This document shows, one piece after another, positions 43,513 through 52,003 of a stretch of DNA of 64,000 bases (positions are counted from its first letter, which is position 1; each line of letters begins with the position of its first letter). Source of the stretch: Chloroflexota bacterium. GTDB taxonomy: Bacteria; Chloroflexota; Anaerolineae; Anaerolineales; Villigracilaceae. Made by a program: the position numbers and the translations under genes. The stretch covers positions 62,001 to 126,000 of the forward strand of contig JACAEM010000018.1 in assembly GCA_013388855.1 (NCBI GenBank), read 5' to 3'. The notes beneath the pieces are model-generated. The model was given only the letters and a program-made list of their open reading frames with translations, was not told where the DNA came from and made no database searches.

Positions 43513-44403
43513 ATGGCAAGCGTTCCTGTCTCCCTACCTGCTGAAAGTGAAGGCACACGGACATTCCGTCACGTGTTTTCGGTCATTGTGCGGGATCCGC
43601 TTTCGCTGATCAGCACGATCATTATTGTTCTGTTCGTAGTCATTGCCATCTTTGCATACCAGATCGCACCTTATCCATTGGAGGGTGCGGGCAAGACGAA
43701 CGCAGACAACTCCCTGCTGACTCCCTCCTCTGAACACCTGCTTGGCACCGACAAGCTTGGGCGTGACCTGCTTAGCCGCATCATTATCGGCGCAAGACCC
43801 GCGTTGATCGTCCCGATGGGCGTCGTCTTTTTTGCGATCCTGATTGGGACTCCACTCGGAGCGCTGGCCGGTTATAAAGGCGGCTGGATCGATGAGGTCA
43901 TCATGCGTATCACGGACCTGTTTCTGGCATTTCCATCGTTACTGCTGGCGATGGCAATCACGTCCGCTTTGGGACGTGGACTGGATAAAGCCGCCATCGC
44001 GCTCGTGGTCTCGTGGTGGCCCTGGTACACCCGTATCGCGCGCGGAGTTGCTGTCAGTTTGAGGGAAAGATATTTCGTCGAAGCCGCCCAGGCTGTCGGG
44101 GTGAGCGACGCGGTCATCATCTTCCGTCATATCCTGCCGAACACGATCTCCCCGATCCTTATTCAGGCAACAGTTGATCTCGGGACGGTCATCCTTGCGA
44201 TGGGCGGGCTTGCATTTCTTGGGCTTGGCACACAACCACCTTCACCCGATTGGGGTTTGATGGTGAGCGAGGGGCGTGAATTGATCCTAAACCAGTGGTG
44301 GGTGGCGACGTTTGCCGGGCTTGCGATTTTTATTGTAGTGCTGGCGTTTAATTTGCTTGGTGATACCTTGCGCGACATCTTTGACCCGAGGCAATACAAA
44401 TGA
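43513..44403 (+). CDS. ABC transporter permease (DppC/OppC type)
   Basis: The 296-residue membrane protein has the N-terminal DPLSLISTIIIVLFVVIA segment, LLGTDKLGRDLLSRIIIGAR near residue 75 and the EAA loop VEAAQAVGVSDAVIIFRHIL near 195. It starts two bases after the DppB-type gene and overlaps the next gene by four. Confidence 0.93.
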   Translation: MASVPVSLPAESEGTRTFRHVFSVIVRDPLSLISTIIIVLFVVIAIFAYQIAPYPLEGAGKTNADNSLLTPSSEHLLGTDKLGRDLLSRIIIGARPALIVPMGVVFFAILIGTPLGALAGYKGGWIDEVIMRITDLFLAFPSLLLAMAITSALGRGLDKAAIALVVSWWPWYTRIARGVAVSLRERYFVEAAQAVGVSDAVIIFRHILPNTISPILIQATVDLGTVILAMGGLAFLGLGTQPPSPDWGLMVSEGRELILNQWWVATFAGLAIFIVVLAFNLLGDTLRDIFDPRQYK

Positions 44404-45389
44404 TGGTGGCATCGTGGGCGGGAGGCGGCAATCTCCTCGCTGTGGCCGATTTGAATCTCGAATTCAAAACATCCCGCGGCGTGCTCAAAGCTTTAAATGG
44501 GATCACCTTCGATGTCCAGCGCGGCGAAGTGTTTGGCGTCGTCGGCGAGACGGGTTGCGGGAAAACAGTGACCGGGCTTTCGGTTCTGCGTCTCCTGCCG
44601 CGTTCCGCCAGGATCACGAATGGAACGATCAACTTCGATGGAACGAACCTGCTCGATCTGACGACATCTGAGATGGAAAAGGTGCGCGGCGGCAAGGTTG
44701 CGATGATCTTTCAAGACCCGTCTTCCTCCCTCAATCCTGTTTTTACGGTTGGCTCCCAGATGATGCGTGTCATTCGCCAACATACAGACCTGAATAAAAA
44801 ACAGGCGGAGGGACGTGCCAGCGAGACATTGGAAGCCGTTGGCTTGCCTGATGTCAAACGCATCATGAGTTCATATCCCCACCAACTTTCCGGCGGACAG
44901 CAACAGCGCGTTATGATCGCGATGGCTTTGTCGTGCCGCCCGAAATTGTTGATCGCGGATGAGCCGACCACCGCGTTGGATGTCACTATTCAGGCGCAGA
45001 TACTCAGGTTACTGCGGGACCTGCAACAACAATTCGATATTTCTGTCATTCTCATTACTCACAATCTCGGCGTTGTCGCACAGACGTGCGACCGGCTGGC
45101 TGTTTTGTACGCAGGACGTGTTGCAGAGATTGGCACCGCTCATGACATCTTCAACAATCCGCAACATCCCTACACACGCGGTTTGATGGGTGCTATTCCC
45201 AAGCCTGGTTCGCGCGGCAAAAGAATGGCGGCGATTCCTGGCACAGTGCCTTCCAATCCCGGTACGCTGATCGGGTGTCCATTTGCAGACCGGTGCGAGT
45301 TTGTGTTCAAACGTTGCACACAAGAAGTGTCTTCACTTTTTGATGTAAGCGATGGTCATCAAAGTGCCTGTTTTCTGGTAAATCAATGA
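44400..45389 (+). CDS. ABC transporter ATPase (DppD/OppD type)
   Basis: The 329-residue ATPase has Walker A GETGCGKT near residue 50, signature LSGGQQQRVMIAMAL near 164, Walker B LLIADEPTTALD, and the C-terminal Cys-rich segment CPFADRCEFVFKRC (oligopeptide-transporter type; may bind 4Fe-4S). The start (MMVASWAGGG) overlaps the upstream stop. Confidence 0.93.
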   Translation: MMVASWAGGGNLLAVADLNLEFKTSRGVLKALNGITFDVQRGEVFGVVGETGCGKTVTGLSVLRLLPRSARITNGTINFDGTNLLDLTTSEMEKVRGGKVAMIFQDPSSSLNPVFTVGSQMMRVIRQHTDLNKKQAEGRASETLEAVGLPDVKRIMSSYPHQLSGGQQQRVMIAMALSCRPKLLIADEPTTALDVTIQAQILRLLRDLQQQFDISVILITHNLGVVAQTCDRLAVLYAGRVAEIGTAHDIFNNPQHPYTRGLMGAIPKPGSRGKRMAAIPGTVPSNPGTLIGCPFADRCEFVFKRCTQEVSSLFDVSDGHQSACFLVNQ

Positions 45390-46357
45390 CCAACCTCGTT
45401 GAAGTTCACTCCCTCAAAAAACATTTCCGATTGCCGGGCGGATGGCTCTCGGGCGATGTCAAGCACGTCTACGCAGTGGATGGGGTGGACCTGTCCATCG
45501 TATCTGGCGAGACTTTTGGTCTGGTCGGCGAATCTGGATGCGGGAAAACCACCCTGGGGCGGATGATCCTGCGGCTCATTGAACCAACCTCCGGCAAGGT
45601 GATGTTCGATGGAAAGGACATCACCGCGATCGAAAAAGGCAGGATGAAACCTGTCCGCCGCGAGATGCAGATCGTGTTCCAAAACCCGCTTTCGTCGTTG
45701 AGTCCGCGATTGAGGGTGGAGCAGATCATTGCCGAGCCGTTGACCACACATGGTGTTTTGCCCAAGCATGAGATTCGTCCACGGGTGGTCGAATTACTCG
45801 AACAGGTTGGGCTTGGCGGACAACATCTTGATCGTTTCCCGCATGAAATGTCGGGCGGGCAGTGCCAACGTGTGGCGGTGGCGCGGGCATTGGCTTTGAA
45901 TCCAAAACTGATCGTGTTGGACGAGCCCACATCCGCTCTGGATGTGTCGGTGCAGGCGCAGATTATCAACCTGCTGGATGATCTCAAGAGATCATTCGGC
46001 TTGACCTATCTTTTCATTTCACATGATTTGAATGTGGTTCAACATATTAGCGACCGCATTGGGATCATGTATTTGGGTAAGTTGGTGGAAGTGGGTGACG
46101 CGCAGGGTGTATTCGAAGAACCCTTGCATCCGTACACACAGGCGCTGTTCGGTGCCATCCCCATGCCGATTGTGGATAACAAACGCGAATTGAAAATACT
46201 CGAAGGGAATGTGCCTAGTCCGGTGAATCCGCCTTCGGGATGCCGCTTCCACACGCGCTGCCCAATCGCCGCAGGGCGGAAAAAGTGTCAGGAAGTTGAA
46301 CCAGTTTTACGTCAGGTAAGAAGCGCCCGACAGGTTGCATGTCATTTTGTTGAGTGA
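45386..46357 (+). CDS. ABC transporter ATPase (DppF/OppF type)
   Basis: The 323-residue ATPase has Walker A GESGCGKTTLGR near residue 48, signature MSGGQCQRVAVARAL near 155, LIVLDEPTSALD, and a C-terminal CRFHTRCPIAAGRKKC motif. It overlaps DppD by four bases and completes the transporter. Confidence 0.93.
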   Translation: MTNLVEVHSLKKHFRLPGGWLSGDVKHVYAVDGVDLSIVSGETFGLVGESGCGKTTLGRMILRLIEPTSGKVMFDGKDITAIEKGRMKPVRREMQIVFQNPLSSLSPRLRVEQIIAEPLTTHGVLPKHEIRPRVVELLEQVGLGGQHLDRFPHEMSGGQCQRVAVARALALNPKLIVLDEPTSALDVSVQAQIINLLDDLKRSFGLTYLFISHDLNVVQHISDRIGIMYLGKLVEVGDAQGVFEEPLHPYTQALFGAIPMPIVDNKRELKILEGNVPSPVNPPSGCRFHTRCPIAAGRKKCQEVEPVLRQVRSARQVACHFVE

Positions 46358-46414
46358 AGCAAATCGGAGTCCCCATCAGTACGTCGATGGAATCCAAAAC
46401 TTGGAGATTACTTT

Positions 46415-47317
46415 ATGACTCGTTTATTTGGAATCGCCGCAGTGCAAATGTCGGTGGAAGCCTGGGATATGGACGCGACGTTCGAGAAGATGTCGGATAT
46501 CGCGCTAAACATCCGCAAACAAATGCCGTGGGTCAACATGGTCGTATATCACGAACTGGTTGTGCCGGGGCTTGTGCAGTTCAAAACGCCTGTGGATGTG
46601 GATTGGTGGAAGAAGAATTGCGGTCCCGTGCCCGGACCTCAAACGGAGCGCCTGTGCGACCTGGCTCACAAGACGAAACAATGGTTGATCCCCGGTTCGA
46701 TGTGGGAGGTCGAAAACGGTAAGATGTATAACACATCGGTTGTGATCTCGCCTGATGGTGACATTGTCGCGAAGTATCGCAAGATGTTTCCGTGGCTTCC
46801 CTATGAAGCCGGGACTGCGGCAGGGGATGAGTTTTGTGTCTTTGATATTCCCGATGTGGGGCGGTTCGGTTTGTGCATTTGCTACGACATGTGGTTCCCG
46901 GAAGTGGCGCGTACGCTGGCGTGGATGGGGGCTGAGGTCATCATTCAGCCAACACTAACGCCGACATCGGATCGTGAATTGGAATTGGTAATGGCGCGTG
47001 CGAACGCGTTGTTCAACCAGTGCTATTTTGTCAGTGTGAATGGCGTGGGTACATGGGGTGGTGGACGGTCCACGATCATCGACCCGGATGGGCGCATCCT
47101 GCAACAGGCGGGCACCAACCAAACCTTTCTGACAGAGATGATCGATCTCGATCACACGATTCGCACGCGTGAATACGGCACACTCGGACTGGCGCAAACA
47201 CTTAAACAACTCAGAGACTCGGGACAAAAGTTCCCGGCATATGGAAACAACGGTCTGGCAGATGGAGGTTTCGGGCAATTGGGGAAACTTGCCTTCCATC
47301 GGAATACGGGATTATGA
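46415..47317 (+). CDS. Nitrilase-superfamily amidohydrolase
   Basis: The 300-residue product has the complete Glu-Lys-Cys triad: Glu47 (VVYHELVVPG), Lys123 (KYRKMFPW) and Cys156 (GLCICYDMWFPE). Cys156 with the downstream Trp/Phe pattern resembles aliphatic amidases and formamidases. It is 57 bases after the transporter ATPase, with TTGGAG before ATG, so it probably acts in the cytoplasm on the imported compound. Other nitrilase branches cannot be ruled out. Confidence 0.9.
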   Translation: MTRLFGIAAVQMSVEAWDMDATFEKMSDIALNIRKQMPWVNMVVYHELVVPGLVQFKTPVDVDWWKKNCGPVPGPQTERLCDLAHKTKQWLIPGSMWEVENGKMYNTSVVISPDGDIVAKYRKMFPWLPYEAGTAAGDEFCVFDIPDVGRFGLCICYDMWFPEVARTLAWMGAEVIIQPTLTPTSDRELELVMARANALFNQCYFVSVNGVGTWGGGRSTIIDPDGRILQQAGTNQTFLTEMIDLDHTIRTREYGTLGLAQTLKQLRDSGQKFPAYGNNGLADGGFGQLGKLAFHRNTGL

Positions 47318-47694
47318 ACAACTACCCTGCCGCAAGCGGATGGGGTAGCTCATTTGAACGCGCTGTTCTCTTACTGCAAGGCTGGCAGTGCAACGCCTCT
47401 CCAGCCGATCTCTTTGCCCAATGTTGCGATCAGAAGAAACACTGCGTTGGCGACGAACGTGTTGACGGAGATCAATGGCTCGGGGTGATCCTTGAGTTGG
47501 CAAACAGAGAACAAGCTGACCGAGAACTGCCACCGCCCACCACTTCCAATCCACGCACCAGAAAAAGAGCCGCGCCCCACAAAGCTCGCATGGCGGGGTG
47601 TCCGCTTGTGAACGTGGTCAATATCAAAGCGGACGTGGCGGGCGTCACTACGCCTAACAAGCGGATGCAGATTTCCTTCTATTGAGAAGACCAA
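47312..47694 (-). pseudogene. CPBP-family intramembrane protease, decayed
   Basis: Three minus-strand frames each hold a piece of one protein: MRALWGAALFLVRGLEV, then DWKWWAVAVLG, then ISVNTFVANAVFLLIATLG with KEIGWRGVALPALQ. The last holds the Glu-rich motif of CPBP/CAAX proteases (EExxxR, here KEIGWR). At least two frameshifts separate the pieces, and the rest of the protein is missing. It lies next to the tRNA-Asp att-like repeat. Confidence 0.65.
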
Positions 47695-47767
47695 CCTTTG
47701 TATAAATATCTTGCCGACTTGCTGGTGTTCTGCTAGACCGCGGGTCCGATCAAAAGATGTCGTATAA

Positions 47768-47786
47768 AAAACCCGCAGAGCGTAAC
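47768..47786. repeat. Remnant of a further att-like end
   Basis: AAAACCCGCAGAGCGTAACC resembles the bases at 37215-37232 (AACCCGCGGAGCGTAACT), which run from the tRNA T-arm into the segment. It may be the trace of an earlier or nested insertion at the same tRNA. Confidence 0.4.
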
Positions 47787-47817
47787 CAAGAAACTGCCAG
47801 ATTTTAAGCAGAAATTG

Positions 47818-47899
47818 GCATAAAACAACAAAAAAACCGACCTTTTGGATCGGTTCTTTCGTGTTGTTCCTGGCGGTCCCGACGGGATTCGAACCCGCG
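47818..47899 (-). repeat. att-like direct repeat at tRNA-Asp
   Basis: This is the second copy of the 82-bp repeat at 37141-37222. It covers the 3' part of the intact tRNA-Asp and the terminator behind it. Confidence 0.8.
47829..47858 (-). terminator. Terminator of tRNA-Asp
   Basis: On the minus strand AACCGATCC-AAAA-GGTCGGTT forms a stem (one bulge) followed by TTTTTG. An identical copy lies at 37150-37180 behind the tRNA fragment. Confidence 0.8.
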
Positions 47900-47947
47900 A
47901 TCTCGGCCTTGACAGGGCCGCATGTTAGGCCGCTACACCACGGGACC
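47871..47947 (-). tRNA. trnD: tRNA-Asp (GTC)
   Basis: The 77 bases on the minus strand fold as a cloverleaf. Acceptor GGTCCCG pairs with CGGGACC, the discriminator is G and CCA is encoded. The anticodon loop is CTGTCAA (anticodon GTC) and the T-arm is CGGGTTCGAATCCCG. Confidence 0.95.
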
Positions 47948-47971
47948 AGTCCTTCCTAACAAGCGGGCAGT

Positions 47972-48000
47972 AGTTTACCATGCGAGGTATATGGTGTCAA
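47972..48000 (-). promoter_or_regulatory. tRNA-Asp promoter
   Basis: On the minus strand TTGACA (48000-47995), 17 bases, TAAACT (47977-47972), about 24 bases before the tRNA. The -35 box overlaps the last codons of the transpeptidase gene. Confidence 0.7.
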
Positions 48001-49151
48001 TATGCCCAGTCATGATATAGTGCTGGATCTGTTGGTGTCTGTCCTGATGGGTCATGAACATAGACGAAGTCGCCTTCGTGTGCCCAGTTGAAAAGCCAGT
48101 GTGAATCGCCGACCGAGAGATTGACACATCCATGTGATTGAGGGTAACCGAATCGCGTACGCCAATATGCTCCGTGCAGGGCCCGCGCCTTGTCGAAGTA
48201 CATCGTCCATGGAACATTGTCAAGGTAATAGAAATCGGTCGGGTCGCTATTCCGCATTGTCTCAGTTTCCTTTTTCAGATAAATCTGAAAAAGCCCGGGT
48301 TTTGTCCAGAACGGCTCCAACCCACTGGCGATGACTGTGGCAAAGACCAATTCGTAATTGTCGTAGACCGCGAGCGTTTGCTCCGCCAGATTGACATCGA
48401 TCCAGCGATTGCCGGTCACGCCTTCAGGAGGGATCGGTTTTGGAAATACCACCGCCACTTTGCGCGCTTCAACCCATTGGTTGGGACCGATCATATTCCA
48501 ATCGGCACCATCTACATTCTTTGTGTCATATATCTGGATAATGTCAATAAACGGATTCAGATAGGTCCCAGTCTCTGCGGTGTTGTAGCCGGGTGCCTTC
48601 TTTACGGGAATGTATTCAAAAGGCCAGCCAAATGCATTCTGCGGTGTGGAAAAAAATTGCAACCCTTGAAAGGCGGAAATTTCAGAGACCCGCGCTCCTT
48701 TTCCGGGAATCCAGCCGCCGTTTTGAAGCATATAATAAATCCCTTTTCCGGTATCCACACGGTCGACGTAGGATACATAGACAAATCCAGGCAAAAAAGA
48801 TTGCCCCGTGTTCGAGCCGCCTGGTCCGCTGACCATTGGGACCACATCCTCCTCCAGATGAAAATAATAATAAGGCAATTTTGTCAGGGATGGATCAGGC
48901 TTGAAAGCGGGTAACAGCCGCGGCGGAAAGGTCAACCCCAGTTTCGCCATCTCGGTCAAAAACGTTGAGGGACCCGAGGGCATGCAATCATCAGGTGTCG
49001 CTAGGTACACATCCGGCATGCACACAACGGCACCATTATCCGGTTCGATCTCAGGACCCGGACCTTGGGCCGAAGCATCGGAAGGATGGATCAAGCTGAG
49101 AAGTATAATCGCCCCAAGAACAAGTTGAAAGATTTTATTTGGCATTAGCAT
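47997..49151 (-). CDS. L,D-transpeptidase (YkuD) exported protein
   Basis: The 384-residue product has an N-terminal signal peptide (KIFQLVLGAIILLSLIHPSDA) ending near ASAQG. A ~210-residue extracytoplasmic region follows, then a C-terminal YkuD domain from about RWIDVNLAEQTLAVYDN. The catalytic motif is HGAYWR, then SHGCVNLSVGD near residue 347 with Cys as nucleophile. It would crosslink peptidoglycan or a similar wall polymer. Many Anaerolineae have little or no classic peptidoglycan, so the substrate is open. The start could also be the ATG two codons on. Confidence 0.9.
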   Translation of the reverse strand: MLMPNKIFQLVLGAIILLSLIHPSDASAQGPGPEIEPDNGAVVCMPDVYLATPDDCMPSGPSTFLTEMAKLGLTFPPRLLPAFKPDPSLTKLPYYYFHLEEDVVPMVSGPGGSNTGQSFLPGFVYVSYVDRVDTGKGIYYMLQNGGWIPGKGARVSEISAFQGLQFFSTPQNAFGWPFEYIPVKKAPGYNTAETGTYLNPFIDIIQIYDTKNVDGADWNMIGPNQWVEARKVAVVFPKPIPPEGVTGNRWIDVNLAEQTLAVYDNYELVFATVIASGLEPFWTKPGLFQIYLKKETETMRNSDPTDFYYLDNVPWTMYFDKARALHGAYWRTRFGYPQSHGCVNLSVGDSHWLFNWAHEGDFVYVHDPSGQTPTDPALYHDWAY

Positions 49152-49167
49152 GGTTTTGCAGACGATT

Positions 49168-49179
49168 TTAACATGTTAA
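49168..49179. promoter_or_regulatory. Palindrome TTAACATGTTAA between divergent genes
   Basis: This is a perfect 12-bp palindrome in the 176-bp gap between the transpeptidase (-) and roadblock (+) genes, close to the transpeptidase start. It may be an operator. Confidence 0.35.
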
Positions 49180-49225
49180 TATTTACATTTCTGTAAGAGA
49201 ACAAAGCCTTTTTTGCATGCTCGGC

Positions 49226-49254
49226 TTGACACTTTCCCTCCACTATGCTAAATT
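49226..49254 (+). promoter_or_regulatory. Promoter of the roadblock/V4R/response-regulator operon
   Basis: TTGACA (49226-49231), 17 bases, TAAATT (49249-49254). The 5' UTR would be about 65 bases to TTG 49328. Confidence 0.7.
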
Positions 49255-49327
49255 ATCCGCAATTCTTTATCGAAATCCACCAGTCTGAAAATCAGGCTGG
49301 AGACCATCTCTGTGCAGGAGGGTTGTC

Positions 49328-49699
49328 TTGTCCAAGTCTCGTACGCAACAAATGGTAGATCGTCTGCGCGAGTTGCAGGCTTCGTCGCCCGATATTGAAG
49401 CCTCCGCGGTTGTGAGTGTTGATGGTTTGAGCATTGCATCCGCCCTGCCACAAGGGGTGGAAGAGGATCGTGTTTCTGCGATGTCCGCCGCCATGTTGTC
49501 GCTGGGTGAAAGGATCGCCACCGAACTGGGACGCGGATCTCTCGAGCAAGTTTACATTAAAGGGGAAAAAGGATACGTTGTCCTCATGTCGGTAGGGGAA
49601 GAGGCTGTGCTTACCGCGCTGGCGCGTGAACAGGCAAAATTGGGTTTGATCTTTCTCGATATGAGACGCGCCACCGAAGACCTGGCGAAACTGATTTAA
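49328..49699 (+). CDS. Roadblock/LC7-domain protein
   Basis: The 123-residue product has the roadblock fold: SPDIEASAVVSVDGLSIASA near residue 18 and LEQVYIKGEKGYVVLMSVG near 72. Such proteins regulate small GTPases or assemble signalling complexes. AGGAGG (49316-49321) is six bases before TTG 49328, so I take that TTG as start. It leads an operon with a V4R protein and a response regulator. No small GTPase is nearby. Confidence 0.88.
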   Translation: MSKSRTQQMVDRLRELQASSPDIEASAVVSVDGLSIASALPQGVEEDRVSAMSAAMLSLGERIATELGRGSLEQVYIKGEKGYVVLMSVGEEAVLTALAREQAKLGLIFLDMRRATEDLAKLI

Positions 49700-49710
49700 G
49701 CGGAGACATT

Positions 49711-50346
49711 ATGACCCCTGTTCAAAAAGCCGGTTTATATTACCCTAATAAATTTGGTCTCATTACCATCAAATCCCTTGAGGAGGTGATGGGTAAAAAC
49801 GGACTTAATGCCATTCTCAACCTTGCAGGCTTGAATCACTATATTGAAAATTATCCACCCGATAATTTGGATAAAGGCTTCGATTTTGCCGAACTTTCAG
49901 CCATTGGCACTGCTCTGGAGGAAATGTACGGTCCCCGCGGGGGGCGCGGCCTGGCTCTACGTGCCGGGCGTGCCACCTTCTCTGACGCGTTGAAGAACTT
50001 TGGCGCTCTGGCTGGCGCTGCAGACCTGGCTTTTGTCGTGCTCCCGCTTCAATCTAAGTTGCGTATTGGTTTACCGGCGTTCGCCAAGATCTTCTCCCAA
50101 TTGAGCGACCAATACAGCACCGTCGAGGAAAAAGACTCCGAATTTATCTGGACCATCCACAAGTGTCCTGTGTGCTGGGGACGCACGAATGCAGACAAGC
50201 CCGTGTGTTATATTGCCACGGGGTTATTACAGGAATCGCTCAAGTGGGTGTCCGGCGGGAATGAATTCCGTGTGAATGAATCGAAATGCGTCGCCATGGG
50301 CGATGCAGTCTGTGAATTCGTCATTCAAAAAGAACCCATTTCCTGA
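49711..50346 (+). CDS. V4R-domain (4-vinyl reductase-like) protein
   Basis: The 211-residue product has a C-terminal V4R-type ligand-binding domain with Cys residues in CPVCWGRTNADKPVC and SKCVAMGDAVCEF. These could bind a metal or a small hydrophobic ligand. It lies between a roadblock protein and a response regulator, suggesting a sensory input role. The ligand is unknown. Confidence 0.8.
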   Translation: MTPVQKAGLYYPNKFGLITIKSLEEVMGKNGLNAILNLAGLNHYIENYPPDNLDKGFDFAELSAIGTALEEMYGPRGGRGLALRAGRATFSDALKNFGALAGAADLAFVVLPLQSKLRIGLPAFAKIFSQLSDQYSTVEEKDSEFIWTIHKCPVCWGRTNADKPVCYIATGLLQESLKWVSGGNEFRVNESKCVAMGDAVCEFVIQKEPIS

Positions 50347-50361
50347 ACCGGCGGGGTTGAC

Positions 50362-51213
50362 GTGGCAGACGCCAAATCCAAGATTCTAATCGTCGAAGAC
50401 GACCTCGATGTAGCCGAAATGTTGAACGCTTATTTCCGTGTTCAAGGCTATGAGGTATTTACCGTTAACTGGGGCGAAGATGGTGTACGGGCGGCGCAGA
50501 CCGTTCTGCCCGACCTCATGATTCTGGATATCCGCCTGCCGGATATCGACGGGTACGAAGTCGCCCGTCGCGTGCGAAGCGACCGCCGCACAAACGAGAT
50601 CCCCATCATTTTCCTGACCGAGAAGCGAGAACGTGTCGACCGCCTGCAGGGCTTCGAAGTCGGCGCGGACGATTACATTACCAAGCCCTTCGATGTGCAG
50701 GAACTGCGCCTGCGCGTACGCAATGCCCTGAAGCGTGTCAGCCAGGGGTCGTTAACCAACCCGGTTAGTGGATTGCCCGAGGGCGCGTTGGTGGATGAAA
50801 AACTCTCGGATGTAATTCACAAAAGCGGTTGGGCCCTGCTCCACATTTCCATCAGCCACCTTGATTCTTTCCGTGAAGCCTACGGGTTCGTCGCATCCGA
50901 TGATGTATTGCGCGCTATCAGTTTGATGGTGCATAATACTATGAAAGAGACCAGTTCCCCCGATGATTTCCTCGGACACATCAGCCCGACCGATTTTGTG
51001 GTAGTGCTGGCGCCCGCAAACCTGCCTCCATTTCAGGAGCGGATCCGGTCTCGTCTTGAGCAATCGCTTGATTATTTCTATCCCATCAAAGACCGGGAAC
51101 AGGCGTCCAAACGCCCCGACCGTCTTGGTATTCGAATCTCTGAAATTCCTTCTGTGTATGGACGTTACTCCAGTGTTGACCAACTGAAGAAGGAACTCTT
51201 GAGCAAACCATAG
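50362..51213 (+). CDS. Response regulator with degenerate GGDEF-like domain
   Basis: The 283-residue product has an N-terminal receiver domain: acidic pair EDD (12-14), phosphoacceptor Asp56 (LMILDIRLPD), and Lys in DDYITKPFD. The C-terminal ~150 residues look like a diguanylate cyclase fold (NPVSGLPEG, then YGFVASDDVLRAI), but the GGDEF motif is replaced around LGHISPTDF, so no cyclase activity is expected. The start is GTG 50362 with only a weak GGCGGGG ahead of it. Confidence 0.85.
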   Translation: MADAKSKILIVEDDLDVAEMLNAYFRVQGYEVFTVNWGEDGVRAAQTVLPDLMILDIRLPDIDGYEVARRVRSDRRTNEIPIIFLTEKRERVDRLQGFEVGADDYITKPFDVQELRLRVRNALKRVSQGSLTNPVSGLPEGALVDEKLSDVIHKSGWALLHISISHLDSFREAYGFVASDDVLRAISLMVHNTMKETSSPDDFLGHISPTDFVVVLAPANLPPFQERIRSRLEQSLDYFYPIKDREQASKRPDRLGIRISEIPSVYGRYSSVDQLKKELLSKP

Positions 51214-51965
51214 TGCGTATCACCGTTGTCATCCCAACCTATAATGAAGCGGAGAACCTGCCCAGACTGGTCTCCGTTTTATTTTCGCTTCCGCTGAACC
51301 TCTCTGTTCTGGTCGTCGACGACAACAGCCCGGACGGCACGGGCGATATCGCGGAGAGCCTGGCAAAAGAACATCCCGGACGCGTTGCCGTGTTGCGCCG
51401 TGCCGGAAAATTGGGACTGCGTTCCGCCTACATCGAGGGATTCCAAAAAGCCTTCGAACTGGGAGCGGAGGCGGTTGTTCAAATGGATGCAGACTTTTCC
51501 CACGACCCTCACGTGATCAAGGAGATGGCGCGGCGCATCGAATCCTGCGACGTGGTGATTGGCTCCCGTTATATAAAGGGAGGCTCCCTCGACGAGCGCT
51601 GGCCTCTCTGGCGCAAAGGACTTTCCGCGTTCGGGAACTACTATGCGCGGACGATCCTTGGCTTCCCGTTGCGCGACGTGACGACCGGCTTCCGCATGTG
51701 GCGGCGCGAAGCCCTGCAAGGAATGCCGCTGGATCGCATCCGCTCGAATGGCTACATCTTTCTGGTGGAAATGGCGTATGTCGCCTTTTTAATGGAGTAT
51801 GATATTACCGAAGTCCCCATTTATTTTGCCGACCGGCGCTGGGGAAAATCGAAGATGTCGCTGAAAATCCAGCTGGAGGCGGCGATGCGCATCTGGGATG
51901 TGTGGCTTCATTACCGGGACCTGCGGAAGAAAAGCCACCCGCACCAAATTAGAAGCGATGAATAA
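51213..51965 (+). CDS. Dolichyl-phosphate mannose synthase-like glycosyltransferase (GT2)
   Basis: The 250-residue product has the GT2 core: VVIPTYNEAENLPRL, VVDDNSPDGTGDIA near residue 35, QMDADFSHDP near 90 (DxD-like), GSRYIKGGSLDERWPLWRKG near 113 and RDVTTGFRMWRREAL. It lacks C-terminal membrane segments, as in the short Dpm1 type. It would load a sugar onto polyprenyl phosphate at the membrane. GTG 51213 overlaps the upstream stop by one base. Confidence 0.9.
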   Translation: MRITVVIPTYNEAENLPRLVSVLFSLPLNLSVLVVDDNSPDGTGDIAESLAKEHPGRVAVLRRAGKLGLRSAYIEGFQKAFELGAEAVVQMDADFSHDPHVIKEMARRIESCDVVIGSRYIKGGSLDERWPLWRKGLSAFGNYYARTILGFPLRDVTTGFRMWRREALQGMPLDRIRSNGYIFLVEMAYVAFLMEYDITEVPIYFADRRWGKSKMSLKIQLEAAMRIWDVWLHYRDLRKKSHPHQIRSDE

Positions 51966-52003
51966 ACGGACAGTCACCTCAATGGTGACTGTCCGTTTTT
52001 ATT
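51964..52003 (+). terminator. Terminator between the glycosyltransferase and rsmA
   Basis: AAACGGACAGTCACC (51964-51978) pairs fully with 51984-51998, followed by TTTTTATTTT. It overlaps the 3' end of the convergent rsmA and may also work leftward. Confidence 0.9.

Noticed and set aside
47314-47685. Rightward 123-codon frame after the amidase
   Set aside because: It has no recognisable domain and poor codon pattern, and lies antisense to the CPBP protease remains.
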